Assembly: GCA_035476635.1 (NCBI GenBank)
Contig: DATILI010000008.1
Coordinates: 1-64,000, forward strand
Direction of reading: 5' to 3'
Length of the DNA stretch: 64,000 bases
Origin: DATILI01 sp035476635
GTDB taxonomy: Bacteria; Pseudomonadota; Gammaproteobacteria; Burkholderiales; Burkholderiaceae_C
The translations under genes were made by a program, and so were the position numbers. The notes beneath the pieces were generated by a model that worked only from the letters and a program-made list of their open reading frames with translations, was not told the origin of the DNA and did not search any database. Positions 25,781-33,528 of this stretch are shown here, piece by piece. Every line of letters begins with the position of its first letter. Position 1 is the stretch's first letter.

Positions 25781-26200
25781 TCATGCTGCAAGGATCCTGT
25801 GAAAGATAGCGCCGGCCCAGATGCCGCCCCACAGCAGCAGGCTTAACAAGACTGCCGCACTGCCCATGTCCTTGGCGCGCTTGGACAGGTCGTGCCATTC
25901 GGGGCCAATGCGATCGATGGCGGTTTCAATGCCGGTATTGAGTAGTTCCACGATCATCACAATCAGTACCGATCCTGCGAGCAGGGCAGTTTCCACCCAA
26001 TTGTTGCCGAGCCAGAACGACAAGGGCAACAGCACCAGCGCAGCCTTCGCTTCTTGCCGGAAGGCCGTCTCTTCCCAGCCCGCGCGCAAACCCGCCAGTG
26101 AGTACCCGGTGGCGTGCCAGACCCGGCGCAGTCCGGTTCGGGTTTTCTGCAGATTGGCGGGTTCGCTGGGAGGGCTGGTGGATTGGGACGACGCGGGCAT
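25781..26200 (-). CDS. dgkA: Diacylglycerol kinase
   Basis: This 139-residue small inner-membrane enzyme phosphorylates diacylglycerol to phosphatidate. Three hydrophobic segments are visible, as is the family motif EAxxR (RQEAKAALVLL, about residues 48-58) and the catalytic region VELLNTGIETAIDRIGPEWHDLSKRAKD with the conserved ExxNTAIE-like core. The N-terminus is about 15 residues longer than the E. coli enzyme and polar. A LOG-family gene follows closely. Confidence 0.93.
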   Translation of the reverse strand: MPASSQSTSPPSEPANLQKTRTGLRRVWHATGYSLAGLRAGWEETAFRQEAKAALVLLPLSFWLGNNWVETALLAGSVLIVMIVELLNTGIETAIDRIGPEWHDLSKRAKDMGSAAVLLSLLLWGGIWAGAIFHRILAA

Positions 26201-26254
26201 GGATCAATTGTCACTGAGTAACATGACAGCGCACAGCTTACTGCGCACGGACGC

Positions 26255-26782
26255 CTATTTGGCGGCGAGTTTGGCCGGAAGTGGCGGCGCGGTTACCAGC
26301 CTGGTGCCCGCCATGGCGTCGTGCCAGAACTGATGTTGCGGGTGAAAGCGGCTGAGCAGCGCCCAGACGATGACCCAGCCCACGACGATGACAGCGGATT
26401 CTCCGGCGGTCAGCTTGAACGGCGCCAAGGCAGCCAGGGCCGGCAAGAACCATAGCCAGCTCAAGCAATAGCGAACCAGGGCACGGACTTGGCTGACAGG
26501 GCGGCCCGACCGGTCCACCACGCGGATATTCCAGGTCTTCATGGCCAAAGTCTGCCCTTTGGCCCAGAACCAGGTGAAATAGATGCCGAACACCACGAAC
26601 AAGAAGCCTTGCAAGGCGTGGCGGTTGTCCAGGGCGTTGCGCGTCTGGCTCAGCGTGCCAAACAGGTATCCGGCGATAAAGACCACGCCGAACATCAGCA
26701 TGCCCTCATAGAGCCAGCACGCCATGCGGCGCCACAGACTTGGCGCGGCCAGGGAAGAGGTGGTCAATTGGGAGTCGGTCAA
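26255..26782 (-). CDS. RDD-family membrane protein
   Basis: This protein of about 175 residues has an RDD domain (PF06271): WRRMACWLYEGMLMFGVVFIAGYLFG followed by a loop and RDD-like NIRVVDRSGRPVSQ, then more membrane helices. The function is unknown for most members. There is no ATG at a suitable place; TTG 26782 (TDSQLTT) is chosen, and another TTG at 26806 is possible. It lies downstream of the DUF3106 gene in the sigma factor operon. Confidence 0.72.
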   Translation of the reverse strand: MTDSQLTTSSLAAPSLWRRMACWLYEGMLMFGVVFIAGYLFGTLSQTRNALDNRHALQGFLFVVFGIYFTWFWAKGQTLAMKTWNIRVVDRSGRPVSQVRALVRYCLSWLWFLPALAALAPFKLTAGESAVIVVGWVIVWALLSRFHPQHQFWHDAMAGTRLVTAPPLPAKLAAK

Positions 26783-26836
26783 GATGGATGAAAAAAACGT
26801 GCCCAATCCGGGAAATCGGCCTCAGTCCCCGGCGCT

Positions 26837-27541
26837 TTATTGCACCTGGGCGGGATCGGAAGTTGGGGCAGGGCCCGGTTGCGGCATCAGTGGATGCGCG
26901 TCAACCTGATGGGGTGCCGAAGCGATCTTCGGGGCAGGCTTCGCGTTCTTGGAAGGTTCCGGCAGGGCCGTGAGCTTTTGCTTGGGCACGGGCTTGAGGG
27001 CTGTGGCGGCGCCCGACAAAGGGGTTGGCGCACCCTCGGCAAGCTTCTTCTTCTCATCCGAACTCAGGGCCTGGTAGGCCTCCCACTTGGCCTGCTTCTC
27101 GGTGGGTGTCAATTCCTTGGTTTGCGCGAAATTGAGCCTCGCCTGGCTCCTCGCCTGCGGGCTCAACGACACCCATTCTGCCGCACGCTCGTGCAGGCGC
27201 GCTTGTTCTGCGGGCGGGATGGTGGCGTAGTTCTGTGACAAGGCCAGCCACTTGCGCTTTTGCGGCTCGCTGATCGTATTCCAGGTGGTGGCCAGGGGTT
27301 TGAGCGCCTGTTGCTGGGTGCTGTTCAATTCAGTCCACAAGGGCCGCGTATTCCCATTCTTCACGACGGGGGCTTTGGGCGGGGCAGGTTTGGCCACCGA
27401 TGCAGGAGCAGCAACGGGCGCTGGAGCAACCGCCTGCGCGTGCACGCGTCCACCACCCAAGCCCAGGCCAACAGCCATAGCTAGCGCGATTCCCGCAAGA
27501 ACCCCGCACTTCATTGGTGCACGAGAAAAAAGGCCGGCCAT
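26837..27541 (-). CDS. DUF3106 secreted protein
   Basis: This 234-residue protein has a signal peptide ending near RVHAQA, a Pro/Ala-rich region, then repeated Trp-x-x-Leu-like elements (RPLWTELNSTQQQALKPL, RKWLALSQNY, AAEWVSLSPQARSQAR) that match DUF3106 (PF11304). The C-terminal third is low-complexity Pro/Ala/Lys. The function is unknown. It is co-directional with the sigma factor and DUF3619 genes and 16 bases after the latter. An alternative ATG start at 27514 would make a more typical signal peptide. Confidence 0.8.
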   Translation of the reverse strand: MAGLFSRAPMKCGVLAGIALAMAVGLGLGGGRVHAQAVAPAPVAAPASVAKPAPPKAPVVKNGNTRPLWTELNSTQQQALKPLATTWNTISEPQKRKWLALSQNYATIPPAEQARLHERAAEWVSLSPQARSQARLNFAQTKELTPTEKQAKWEAYQALSSDEKKKLAEGAPTPLSGAATALKPVPKQKLTALPEPSKNAKPAPKIASAPHQVDAHPLMPQPGPAPTSDPAQVQ

Positions 27542-27556
27542 GCGAGCGGTTCCGGA

Positions 27557-27994
27557 TTACTGATCTTGGTCCCGCGAGGACTTGAGAAACTGCATGAAGC
27601 CCGGATCCGTGTAGGCTTCAGGCGGCAGATCGTCAGTCAGCAAGGCGGCGTCCACTTCGGCGACCTCTTGGGCGCGGTTTTCGTTTTGAATCGTGTCAAT
27701 GATCAGAAGCCCCGCCACCAGTGCAACCAAGGGAACCAGGGAGGCCATGCGGCTCCAGAGACCGGGCCCGTCGTCGCCCAGCAAAAGGGCGGCGGCGCCG
27801 CCCGAGCCGACAACGGCGGTGGCGGTCTGTGCGCGAACTCGCTTGCGCTGGCCGACGGCCTGGACGCGGGCCGCGCGTAGGCGCTCGGAAATATCATGCG
27901 GCAAAGCCGCGGCACCTTCAGACAGTCGTGCGGCGAGTTTGAACCCGAGCCGATCTTGCAGCACATCAGCCTGGTATCGCGGTGAATTCGTCAT
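27557..27994 (-). CDS. DUF3619 single-span membrane protein, possible anti-sigma factor
   Basis: This 145-residue protein (DUF3619) has a soluble N-terminal part (about residues 1-70) and a single hydrophobic segment (SLVPLVALVAGLLIIDTIQ, about residues 86-104), then a short acidic C-terminus. Its start overlaps the sigma factor stop as ATGA (27991-27994). Gene order, size and topology are those of an anti-sigma factor, although no zinc or ASD motif is visible; that role is inference. Confidence 0.8.
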   Translation of the reverse strand: MTNSPRYQADVLQDRLGFKLAARLSEGAAALPHDISERLRAARVQAVGQRKRVRAQTATAVVGSGGAAALLLGDDGPGLWSRMASLVPLVALVAGLLIIDTIQNENRAQEVAEVDAALLTDDLPPEAYTDPGFMQFLKSSRDQDQ

Positions 27995-28557
27995 AGCTTA
28001 ATTCCTTTGGCCTTCAGAGCTTTGCTGAGGGCATGGACCGCACGAGAACAGTGGGTCTTGACGCTACCCTCTGAGCAGCCCATCGCTGCTGCTGTTTCGG
28101 CCACATCCATTTCTTCCCAGTAACGCATCAGGAAGGCCTCTCGTTGACGCGCAGGAAGCTCCTGCACTTCAGCTTCGATTTCATGCAAGATCTGGGCCCT
28201 GCTCGTCGTGTCTTCGGCGCTTTCTGTGCGCTCAGAGTCTTCGAGTGACGTATAAGTTTCCAACAAATCGAAATCTCCGTCGTCAGAGGGTGATTCGAAG
28301 TCGCTCATGTTGGAAAACAGGGCATTGCGCGTCTTCTGGCGCCGGAACCAATCCAGTGTGCAGTTCGACAGGATGCGCTGGAACAGCATCGGCAACTCGG
28401 CGATCGGCTTGTCGCCATAGTGTTCCGCCAGTTTCATCATGCTGTCCTGCACGATGTCGAGCGCCGATTCTTCGTTGCGAACGTGGTACACCGAGCGCTT
28501 GAAAGCCCGCTTTTCGACGCTTTTCAGAAAGTCGGAGAGTTCTTGTTCGGTAGCCAA
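27991..28557 (-). CDS. Extracytoplasmic-function-like RNA polymerase sigma factor
   Basis: This 188-residue sigma-70 family protein has region 2 (ALDIVQDSMMKLAEHYGDKP, LDWFRRQKTRN, about residues 27-80) and region 4 (LPARQREAFLMRYWEEMDVAETAAAMGCSEGSVKTHCSRA in part, about residues 130-170). The start is TTG 28557, because no ATG lies in the right place and the related family begins with MATEQELSDFLKSVEKRAF. The operon continues with DUF3619, DUF3106 and RDD genes. The regulon and inducing signal are unknown. Confidence 0.88.
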   Translation of the reverse strand: MATEQELSDFLKSVEKRAFKRSVYHVRNEESALDIVQDSMMKLAEHYGDKPIAELPMLFQRILSNCTLDWFRRQKTRNALFSNMSDFESPSDDGDFDLLETYTSLEDSERTESAEDTTSRAQILHEIEAEVQELPARQREAFLMRYWEEMDVAETAAAMGCSEGSVKTHCSRAVHALSKALKAKGIKL

Positions 28558-28861
28558 GAGAAGGGGCGTGCAGCGGCAGTACGGTAGAAAGAGAACACGC
28601 CTGCCAGGGGCATTCCCGGCGGGGCATCGTGATTTGCGCCGAATTATGGCACTGCCCTGGCATATTTCTGCCAAGAACGCGGCAAACTCGCGTGTTGCAG
28701 TGCGATAATGCCCCTTGCAAGTAATAAGGCAAACGGGTTTCGGTCCGGCGACGCAAGCAGCGCGCCCATGACCGCAGGCCTCAAGTTCCGACGCGGCTTC
28801 ACAAGAGTACGGCGAAGGAGCACCCAAGGTTTTTCGTTAGAGAAATTCGCAAAGGTTGATC
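28558..28861. other. 304-base gap between sigma factor and ilvI starts
   Basis: This divergent gap contains no gene that can be supported. A possible -10 box GATAAT lies at 28704-28709 for ilvI. A small frame from an ATG at 28768 has no run of branched-chain codons, so it is not an evident attenuation leader. No riboswitch was recognised. Confidence 0.5.
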
Positions 28862-30640
28862 ATGGAAATCTCAAAGGCCGAAATCACTTCGGCAGCGGCG
28901 GCATCCGCCAATTCAAACGCCCAGGAACTGCGCGGCGCTGAAATCCTCGTCAAGACACTGCAGGCCGAAGGCGTCAAGTACATCTGGGGCTACCCCGGTG
29001 GTGCTGTTCTGCACATCTACGACGCGTTCTACAAGCAAGACACCATCCAGCACGTGCTGGTACGCCACGAGCAGGCGGCCGTGCATGCGGCAGACGGCTA
29101 TGCGCGCGCGACTGGCGAGGTCGGTGTGGCGCTGGTTACATCCGGGCCTGGCGTCACCAACGCGGTCACCGGCATTGCGACGGCCTATATGGACAGCATT
29201 CCGATGGTGATCATCACCGGCCAGGTGCCCACCCATGCAATCGGTCTGGACGCTTTCCAGGAATGCGATACCGTCGGCATCACGCGCCCCATCGTCAAAC
29301 ACAACTTCCTCGTCAAGGACGTGCGGCAGCTGGCCGACGTCATGAAGAAGGCTTTCCACATCGCCAGGAGCGGGCGCCCCGGGCCGGTGGTAGTGGACAT
29401 TCCAAAAGACGTGTCGTTCAACAAGTCCGCCTACACCGGCTATCCGGATAGCGTGGAAATGCGTTCCTACAACCCGGTGCGCAAGGGCCACGGCGGGCAG
29501 ATTCGCAAGGCTTTGCAGTTGCTGATGGCGGCCAAGCGGCCCTATATCTACACCGGCGGCGGCGTGCTGCTGGGCAATGCGTCCAAGGAATTGCGAACCC
29601 TGGTGGACATGCTGGGCTACCCCTGCACCAACACCTTGATGGGCCTGGGCGCCTATCCGGCCAGCGATCCCAAGTTTCTTGGCATGCTCGGCATGCACGG
29701 CACGATCGAGGCGAACAACGCCATGCAGAACTGCGACGTGCTGCTTGCGGTGGGCGCACGCTTTGATGACCGCGTTATCGGCAATCCCAAGCATTTCGCG
29801 CAAAACGAACGCAAGATCATCCACGTCGACATCGATCCATCAAGCATTTCCAAGCGGGTCAAGGTCGACATTCCCATCGTTGGCGACGTCAAGGAGGTGC
29901 TGACCGAACTCATCTCCATGATCAAGGAATCCGGCCTCAAGCCCGATGCCGACGCATTGGGCGGTTGGTGGGAGGCCATCGAGGGCTGGCGCAAGCGCGA
30001 CTGCCTCAAGTACGACCACAGCAACAAGGACGTGATCAAGCCGCAGTATGTGGTGGAAACGCTTTGGAACATGACCAAGGACGTCGACACCTACATCACG
30101 TCTGACGTGGGCCAGCATCAGATGTGGGCGGCACAGTACTACCGCTTCGATGAGCCACGCCGCTGGATCAACTCCGGTGGCCTGGGCACCATGGGCGTCG
30201 GCATTCCGTACGCCATGGGCATCAAGCTCGCCAAGCCGGACAGCGAGGTGTACTGCATCACCGGCGAAGGCTCGGTGCAGATGTGCATCCAGGAACTCTC
30301 GACCTGCCTGCAGTACAACACGCCGATCAAGATCGTCTCCTTGAACAACCGCTATCTCGGCATGGTCCGCCAGTGGCAGGAAATCGACTACGAAGGCCGC
30401 TACAGCCACAGCTATATGGATGCCTTGCCGAATTTCGTGAAATTGGCTGAAGCCTATGGCCATGTGGGCATGCTGATCGAGCGCCCGCAGGACGTGGAGC
30501 CGGCATTGCGTGAAGCGCGCAAGCTCAAAGACCGCACGGTATTCATGGACTTCCGCACCGATCCCACCGAGAACGTGTTCCCGATGGTGAAGGCCGGCAA
30601 GGGAATCACTGAAATGCTGCTGGGAAGCGAAGACCTGTAA
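28862..30640 (+). CDS. ilvI: Acetolactate synthase large (catalytic) subunit
   Basis: This 592-residue ThDP enzyme condenses two pyruvates to acetolactate, or pyruvate with 2-ketobutyrate, the first common step of valine, leucine and isoleucine synthesis. Visible are the catalytic Glu in RHEQAAVHAADGYARATG (about residue 75), SGPGVTNAVTGIATAY, QVPTHAIGLDAFQE, and the ThDP-binding motif GEGSVQMCIQELSTCLQYN near 468. ATG 28862 is chosen because it has the family N-terminus. The small subunit gene follows after 118 bases. Confidence 0.96.
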   Translation: MEISKAEITSAAAASANSNAQELRGAEILVKTLQAEGVKYIWGYPGGAVLHIYDAFYKQDTIQHVLVRHEQAAVHAADGYARATGEVGVALVTSGPGVTNAVTGIATAYMDSIPMVIITGQVPTHAIGLDAFQECDTVGITRPIVKHNFLVKDVRQLADVMKKAFHIARSGRPGPVVVDIPKDVSFNKSAYTGYPDSVEMRSYNPVRKGHGGQIRKALQLLMAAKRPYIYTGGGVLLGNASKELRTLVDMLGYPCTNTLMGLGAYPASDPKFLGMLGMHGTIEANNAMQNCDVLLAVGARFDDRVIGNPKHFAQNERKIIHVDIDPSSISKRVKVDIPIVGDVKEVLTELISMIKESGLKPDADALGGWWEAIEGWRKRDCLKYDHSNKDVIKPQYVVETLWNMTKDVDTYITSDVGQHQMWAAQYYRFDEPRRWINSGGLGTMGVGIPYAMGIKLAKPDSEVYCITGEGSVQMCIQELSTCLQYNTPIKIVSLNNRYLGMVRQWQEIDYEGRYSHSYMDALPNFVKLAEAYGHVGMLIERPQDVEPALREARKLKDRTVFMDFRTDPTENVFPMVKAGKGITEMLLGSEDL

Positions 30641-30651
30641 ACAACAAGAGC

Positions 30652-30677
30652 CTGTCATTGCGGGTCCGCAATGACAG
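30652..30677. repeat. 26-base perfect inverted repeat between ilvI and ilvH
   Basis: CTGTCATTGCGG and CCGCAATGACAG form a perfect 12-base stem around a 2-base centre, just downstream of the ilvI stop. There is no T run after it, so it is not a standard terminator. The GTCATTGCG core resembles a sequence common in dispersed bacterial repeats, but that is only a resemblance. Confidence 0.8.
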
Positions 30678-30758
30678 CCATTCAGACGAATCTATTGGCT
30701 GCCAAGCCGCCCGGTTACCGCCGGACGGGGAGGGCACCGAAAAGAGGAATCACATTTC

Positions 30759-31250
30759 ATGAAACACATCATTGCTGTCTTGCTGGAAAACGAGCCCGGC
30801 GCTCTTTCCCGTGTCGTGGGCCTGTTTTCAGCCCGTGGCTACAACATCGAATCACTGACTGTTGCGCCCACTGAGGATCCGTCCCTTTCGCGCATGACGA
30901 TCCAGACTACCGGCTCGGACGACGTGATCGAACAGATCACCAAGCACCTGAACCGGCTGATCGAAGTGGTGAAGGTCGTTGACCTCACCGAAGGCGCCTA
31001 CACCGAGCGCGAGCTCATGATGGTGAAGGTGCGAGCGGTGGGCAAGGAGCGCGAGGAGATGAAGCGCATGGCCGACATCTTTCGCGGCCGCATCATTGAC
31101 GTGACCGAAAAGAGCTACACCATCGAGTTGACGGGTGACCAGGGCAAGAACGACGCATTCCTTGAGGCCATCGACCGCAGCGCCATCCTCGAGACGGTGC
31201 GTACCGGTTCCAGCGGCATCGGCCGCGGCGAGCGCATCCTGCGCGTCTAG
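30759..31250 (+). CDS. ilvH: Acetolactate synthase small (regulatory) subunit
   Basis: This 163-residue regulatory subunit carries an N-terminal ACT domain (MKHIIAVLLENEPGALSRVVGLFSARGYNIESLTV in part, residues 1-40) that binds valine for feedback inhibition, and a C-terminal ACT-like domain. It is preceded by AAAGAGGAATC and lies between ilvI and ilvC. Confidence 0.96.
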   Translation: MKHIIAVLLENEPGALSRVVGLFSARGYNIESLTVAPTEDPSLSRMTIQTTGSDDVIEQITKHLNRLIEVVKVVDLTEGAYTERELMMVKVRAVGKEREEMKRMADIFRGRIIDVTEKSYTIELTGDQGKNDAFLEAIDRSAILETVRTGSSGIGRGERILRV

Positions 31251-31312
31251 TGTTTTCGGTGAAAGTGTCGGTCGCTCCGCTCCCACGATACTTTTGCCGA
31301 GTTGAAAATGTG

Positions 31313-31342
31313 AAAAAGCTTGGGGCGGCCCGGTGCTTTTTT
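31313..31342 (+). terminator. Weak hairpin with T run between ilvH and ilvC
   Basis: AAAAAGC (31313-31319) and GCTTTTT (31335-31341) form a 7-base stem around a 15-base loop, upstream of ilvC's start. It could be a weak terminator or processing site that lowers ilvC transcription from the upstream promoter; this is tentative. Confidence 0.3.
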
Positions 31343-31370
31343 GAAGATTGAAGACAACGAAAGGAAGACC

Positions 31371-32387
31371 ATGAAGGTTTATTACGACAAAGACTGCGAC
31401 CTGAGCCTGATCAAGGGCAAGACGGTTGCCATCATCGGCTACGGCTCGCAAGGCCATGCACATGCGCAAAATCTGAACGACAGTGGTGTCAAGGTCGTTG
31501 TCGGCCTGCGCAAGGGCGGCGCTTCCTGGCCGAAGGTCGAGAAGGCTGGCCTGAAGGTTGCTGAAGTGGCCGACGCAGTGAAGTCTGCCGACGTGGTCAT
31601 GATCCTGTTGCCCGATGAACAGATCGCCAGCGTCTACAAGAACGATGTCGAGCCCAACATCAAGCCTGGCGCCTCGCTGGTGTTTGCCCACGGCTTCAAC
31701 GTGCACTACGGATTCGTGGCGCCGCGCGCCGATCTGGACGTGTGGATGGTTGCGCCCAAGGCTCCCGGCCACACCGTGCGCGGCACTTACGCCCAGGGCG
31801 GCGGCGTGCCGCACCTGGTGGCTGTGCATCAGGACAAGAGCGGCAAGGCCCGCGACCTGGCCTTGAGCTATGCCATGGCCAACGGTGGCGGCAAGGCCGG
31901 CATCATTGAGACCAACTTCCGCGAAGAAACCGAAACCGACCTGTTCGGCGAGCAGGCAGTTTTGTGCGGCGGCACGGTCGAGCTGATCAAGGCTGGATTC
32001 GAGACGCTGGTGGAAGCCGGCTACGCGCCCGAGATGGCGTACTTCGAATGCCTGCATGAGTTGAAGCTGATCGTCGACATGATTTATGAAGGCGGCATCG
32101 CCAACATGAACTACTCGATCTCCAACAACGCGGAATACGGCGAATACGTGACCGGCCCGAACATCGTGACGGCTGCCACGAAAGACGCGATGCGCAAGTG
32201 CCTGAAGGACATTCAGACCGGTGAATATGCCAAGAACTTCATCCTGGAAAACAAGGCCGGCGCTCCGACCCTGCTGAGCCGCCGCCGCCTGACGGCCGAG
32301 CATCAGATCGAAACCGTGGGCGAAACCCTGCGCGCAATGATGCCCTGGATCAAGAAAAACAAGCTGGTCGACCAGACCCGCAACTAG
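31371..32387 (+). CDS. ilvC: Ketol-acid reductoisomerase
   Basis: This 338-residue class I NADPH enzyme converts acetolactate to dihydroxyisovalerate. The N-terminal Rossmann motif GYGSQGHAHAQNL (about residues 24-36) and the metal-binding acidic residues in DLFGEQAVLCGG and later FECLHELKLIVDMIYEGG (both partial) are visible. ATG 31371 gives MKVYYDKDCDLSLI, the conserved start, while the frame extends upstream without similarity. A terminator follows at 32410. Confidence 0.97.
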   Translation: MKVYYDKDCDLSLIKGKTVAIIGYGSQGHAHAQNLNDSGVKVVVGLRKGGASWPKVEKAGLKVAEVADAVKSADVVMILLPDEQIASVYKNDVEPNIKPGASLVFAHGFNVHYGFVAPRADLDVWMVAPKAPGHTVRGTYAQGGGVPHLVAVHQDKSGKARDLALSYAMANGGGKAGIIETNFREETETDLFGEQAVLCGGTVELIKAGFETLVEAGYAPEMAYFECLHELKLIVDMIYEGGIANMNYSISNNAEYGEYVTGPNIVTAATKDAMRKCLKDIQTGEYAKNFILENKAGAPTLLSRRRLTAEHQIETVGETLRAMMPWIKKNKLVDQTRN

Positions 32388-32409
32388 GCAACTTCGCCCC
32401 ACGATATGC

Positions 32410-32440
32410 AAAAGCCACCTTTGGGTGGCTTTTGTTTTGG
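32410..32440 (+). terminator. Intrinsic terminator after ilvC
   Basis: AAAAGCCACC and GGTGGCTTTT form a 10-base stem with a short loop and T-rich end (TTTTGTTTT), 22 bases after the ilvC stop. Confidence 0.85.
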
Positions 32441-32515
32441 GTGTTGGCGCTGCCGTACACTCTCAGACCCGAACCAACCCCGTCGCGGCATGCTCAAAGC
32501 CGATGGGCCAACTCA

Positions 32516-33331
32516 ATGAATGACGGAAACGATTCACAAGCTGCACCGGGAGAAGAGGTGCTGGTGCGCAAGCGCCGCAAGGGCATCTACATCCTGCCCA
32601 ATCTGTTTACGTTGGCAGCGCTGTTCGGCGGGTTCTACGCCGTGGTGATGGCCATGAACGGGCGTTTCGACCAGGCCGCGATCGGGGTGTTTTGCGCCAT
32701 GGTGCTGGACAGCCTGGATGGCCGTGTTGCGCGCATGACCAACACCCAAAGCGCGTTCGGCGAGCAGATGGATTCGCTCTCGGACATGGTGTCGTTCGGC
32801 GCGGCCCCGGCCCTGATTGCCTACGAGTGGGCGCTCAAGGGCCTGGGCCGCTGGGGCTGGATCGCCGCCTTTGTCTATTGCGCCTGTGCCGCATTGCGCC
32901 TGGCGCGATTCAATGTGAATACGGCTGTCGTTGACAAACGCTATTTCCAGGGACTTCCTTCGCCAGCCGCCGCGGCACTGGTGGCTGGTTTCATCTGGAT
33001 CATGACCGAGCTCGGAATCAAGGGCTCCGACGTCTCCTGGCCGATGTTTGTCCTGGCTCTTTATTCCGGCCTGACGATGGTGACCAATGTGCCGTTCTAC
33101 AGCTTCAAGGACGTGCAGATGAAAAAAAGCGTGCCGTTCGTGGTGATCGTGCTGATTGCGCTGGGCATCGCCGTGATCAACATCCACCCGCCTACGGTGT
33201 TGTTCGGCCTCTTCGTGATCTATGGCGTGAGCGGCTATGTCATCTACGGTTGGCGCAGGGCCAAGGGCGTGCAGACCAGCGTGATCAGCACCTCCACCGA
33301 TGAGCCCGATGAGCGGGGCCTGCACAAGTGA
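32516..33331 (+). CDS. pssA: CDP-diacylglycerol-serine O-phosphatidyltransferase
   Basis: This 271-residue membrane enzyme makes phosphatidylserine. The CDP-alcohol phosphotransferase motif is intact: DSLDGRVARMTNTQSAFGEQ followed by MDSLSD, at about residues 66-92. Several hydrophobic segments follow. ATG 32516 (MNDGNDSQA) is chosen because the upstream frame contains the terminator region. It lies between ilvC and leuA, a conserved order in Comamonadaceae. Confidence 0.95.
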   Translation: MNDGNDSQAAPGEEVLVRKRRKGIYILPNLFTLAALFGGFYAVVMAMNGRFDQAAIGVFCAMVLDSLDGRVARMTNTQSAFGEQMDSLSDMVSFGAAPALIAYEWALKGLGRWGWIAAFVYCACAALRLARFNVNTAVVDKRYFQGLPSPAAAALVAGFIWIMTELGIKGSDVSWPMFVLALYSGLTMVTNVPFYSFKDVQMKKSVPFVVIVLIALGIAVINIHPPTVLFGLFVIYGVSGYVIYGWRRAKGVQTSVISTSTDEPDERGLHK

Positions 33332-33378
33332 CGCGTGGTACCGAGCGAGAAATTGCCGACTTGTGCTACATTAAATCC

Positions 33379-33432
33379 ATGAACCGAATTTCGCTGGCCC
33401 TACTGCTATCCCCCAACGGGCGGAGACGGTAG
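33379..33432 (+). CDS. leuL: Leucine leader peptide (17 residues)
   Basis: A short frame encodes MNRISLALLLSPNGRRR with four Leu codons and Ile, ending at TAG 33430-33432. It sits directly upstream of a hairpin plus T run, then leuA. The Leu-rich composition and the overlap with alternative RNA pairing fit a ribosome-mediated leucine attenuator. Similar peptides precede leuA in other betaproteobacteria as I recall. Confidence 0.88.
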   Translation: MNRISLALLLSPNGRRR

Positions 33433-33491
33433 CGCACGCGCAACCACCTAGTCAACGGCCCGTTTGCACCAGCAGCGGGCCGTTTTGTTTT
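33415..33491 (+). promoter_or_regulatory. Leucine attenuator: competing antiterminator and terminator
   Basis: The terminator stem is AACGGCCCG (33454-33462) with CGGGCCGTT (33476-33484), followed by TTTGTTTT. The segment AACGGGC (33415-33421) inside the leader-peptide coding region can pair with GCCCGTT (33458-33464) instead, which would disrupt the terminator. Ribosome stalling at the leader's Leu codons should favour antitermination when leucine is scarce; this last step is inferred. Confidence 0.8.
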
Positions 33492-33528
33492 GGGCTGCTG
33501 GTTTCTTGAAACCCTGGAAACTTCAATC

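Noticed and set aside
28768..28861. A possible leader peptide for ilvI
   Set aside because: It has no run of Leu, Val or Ile codons and no terminator hairpin follows.
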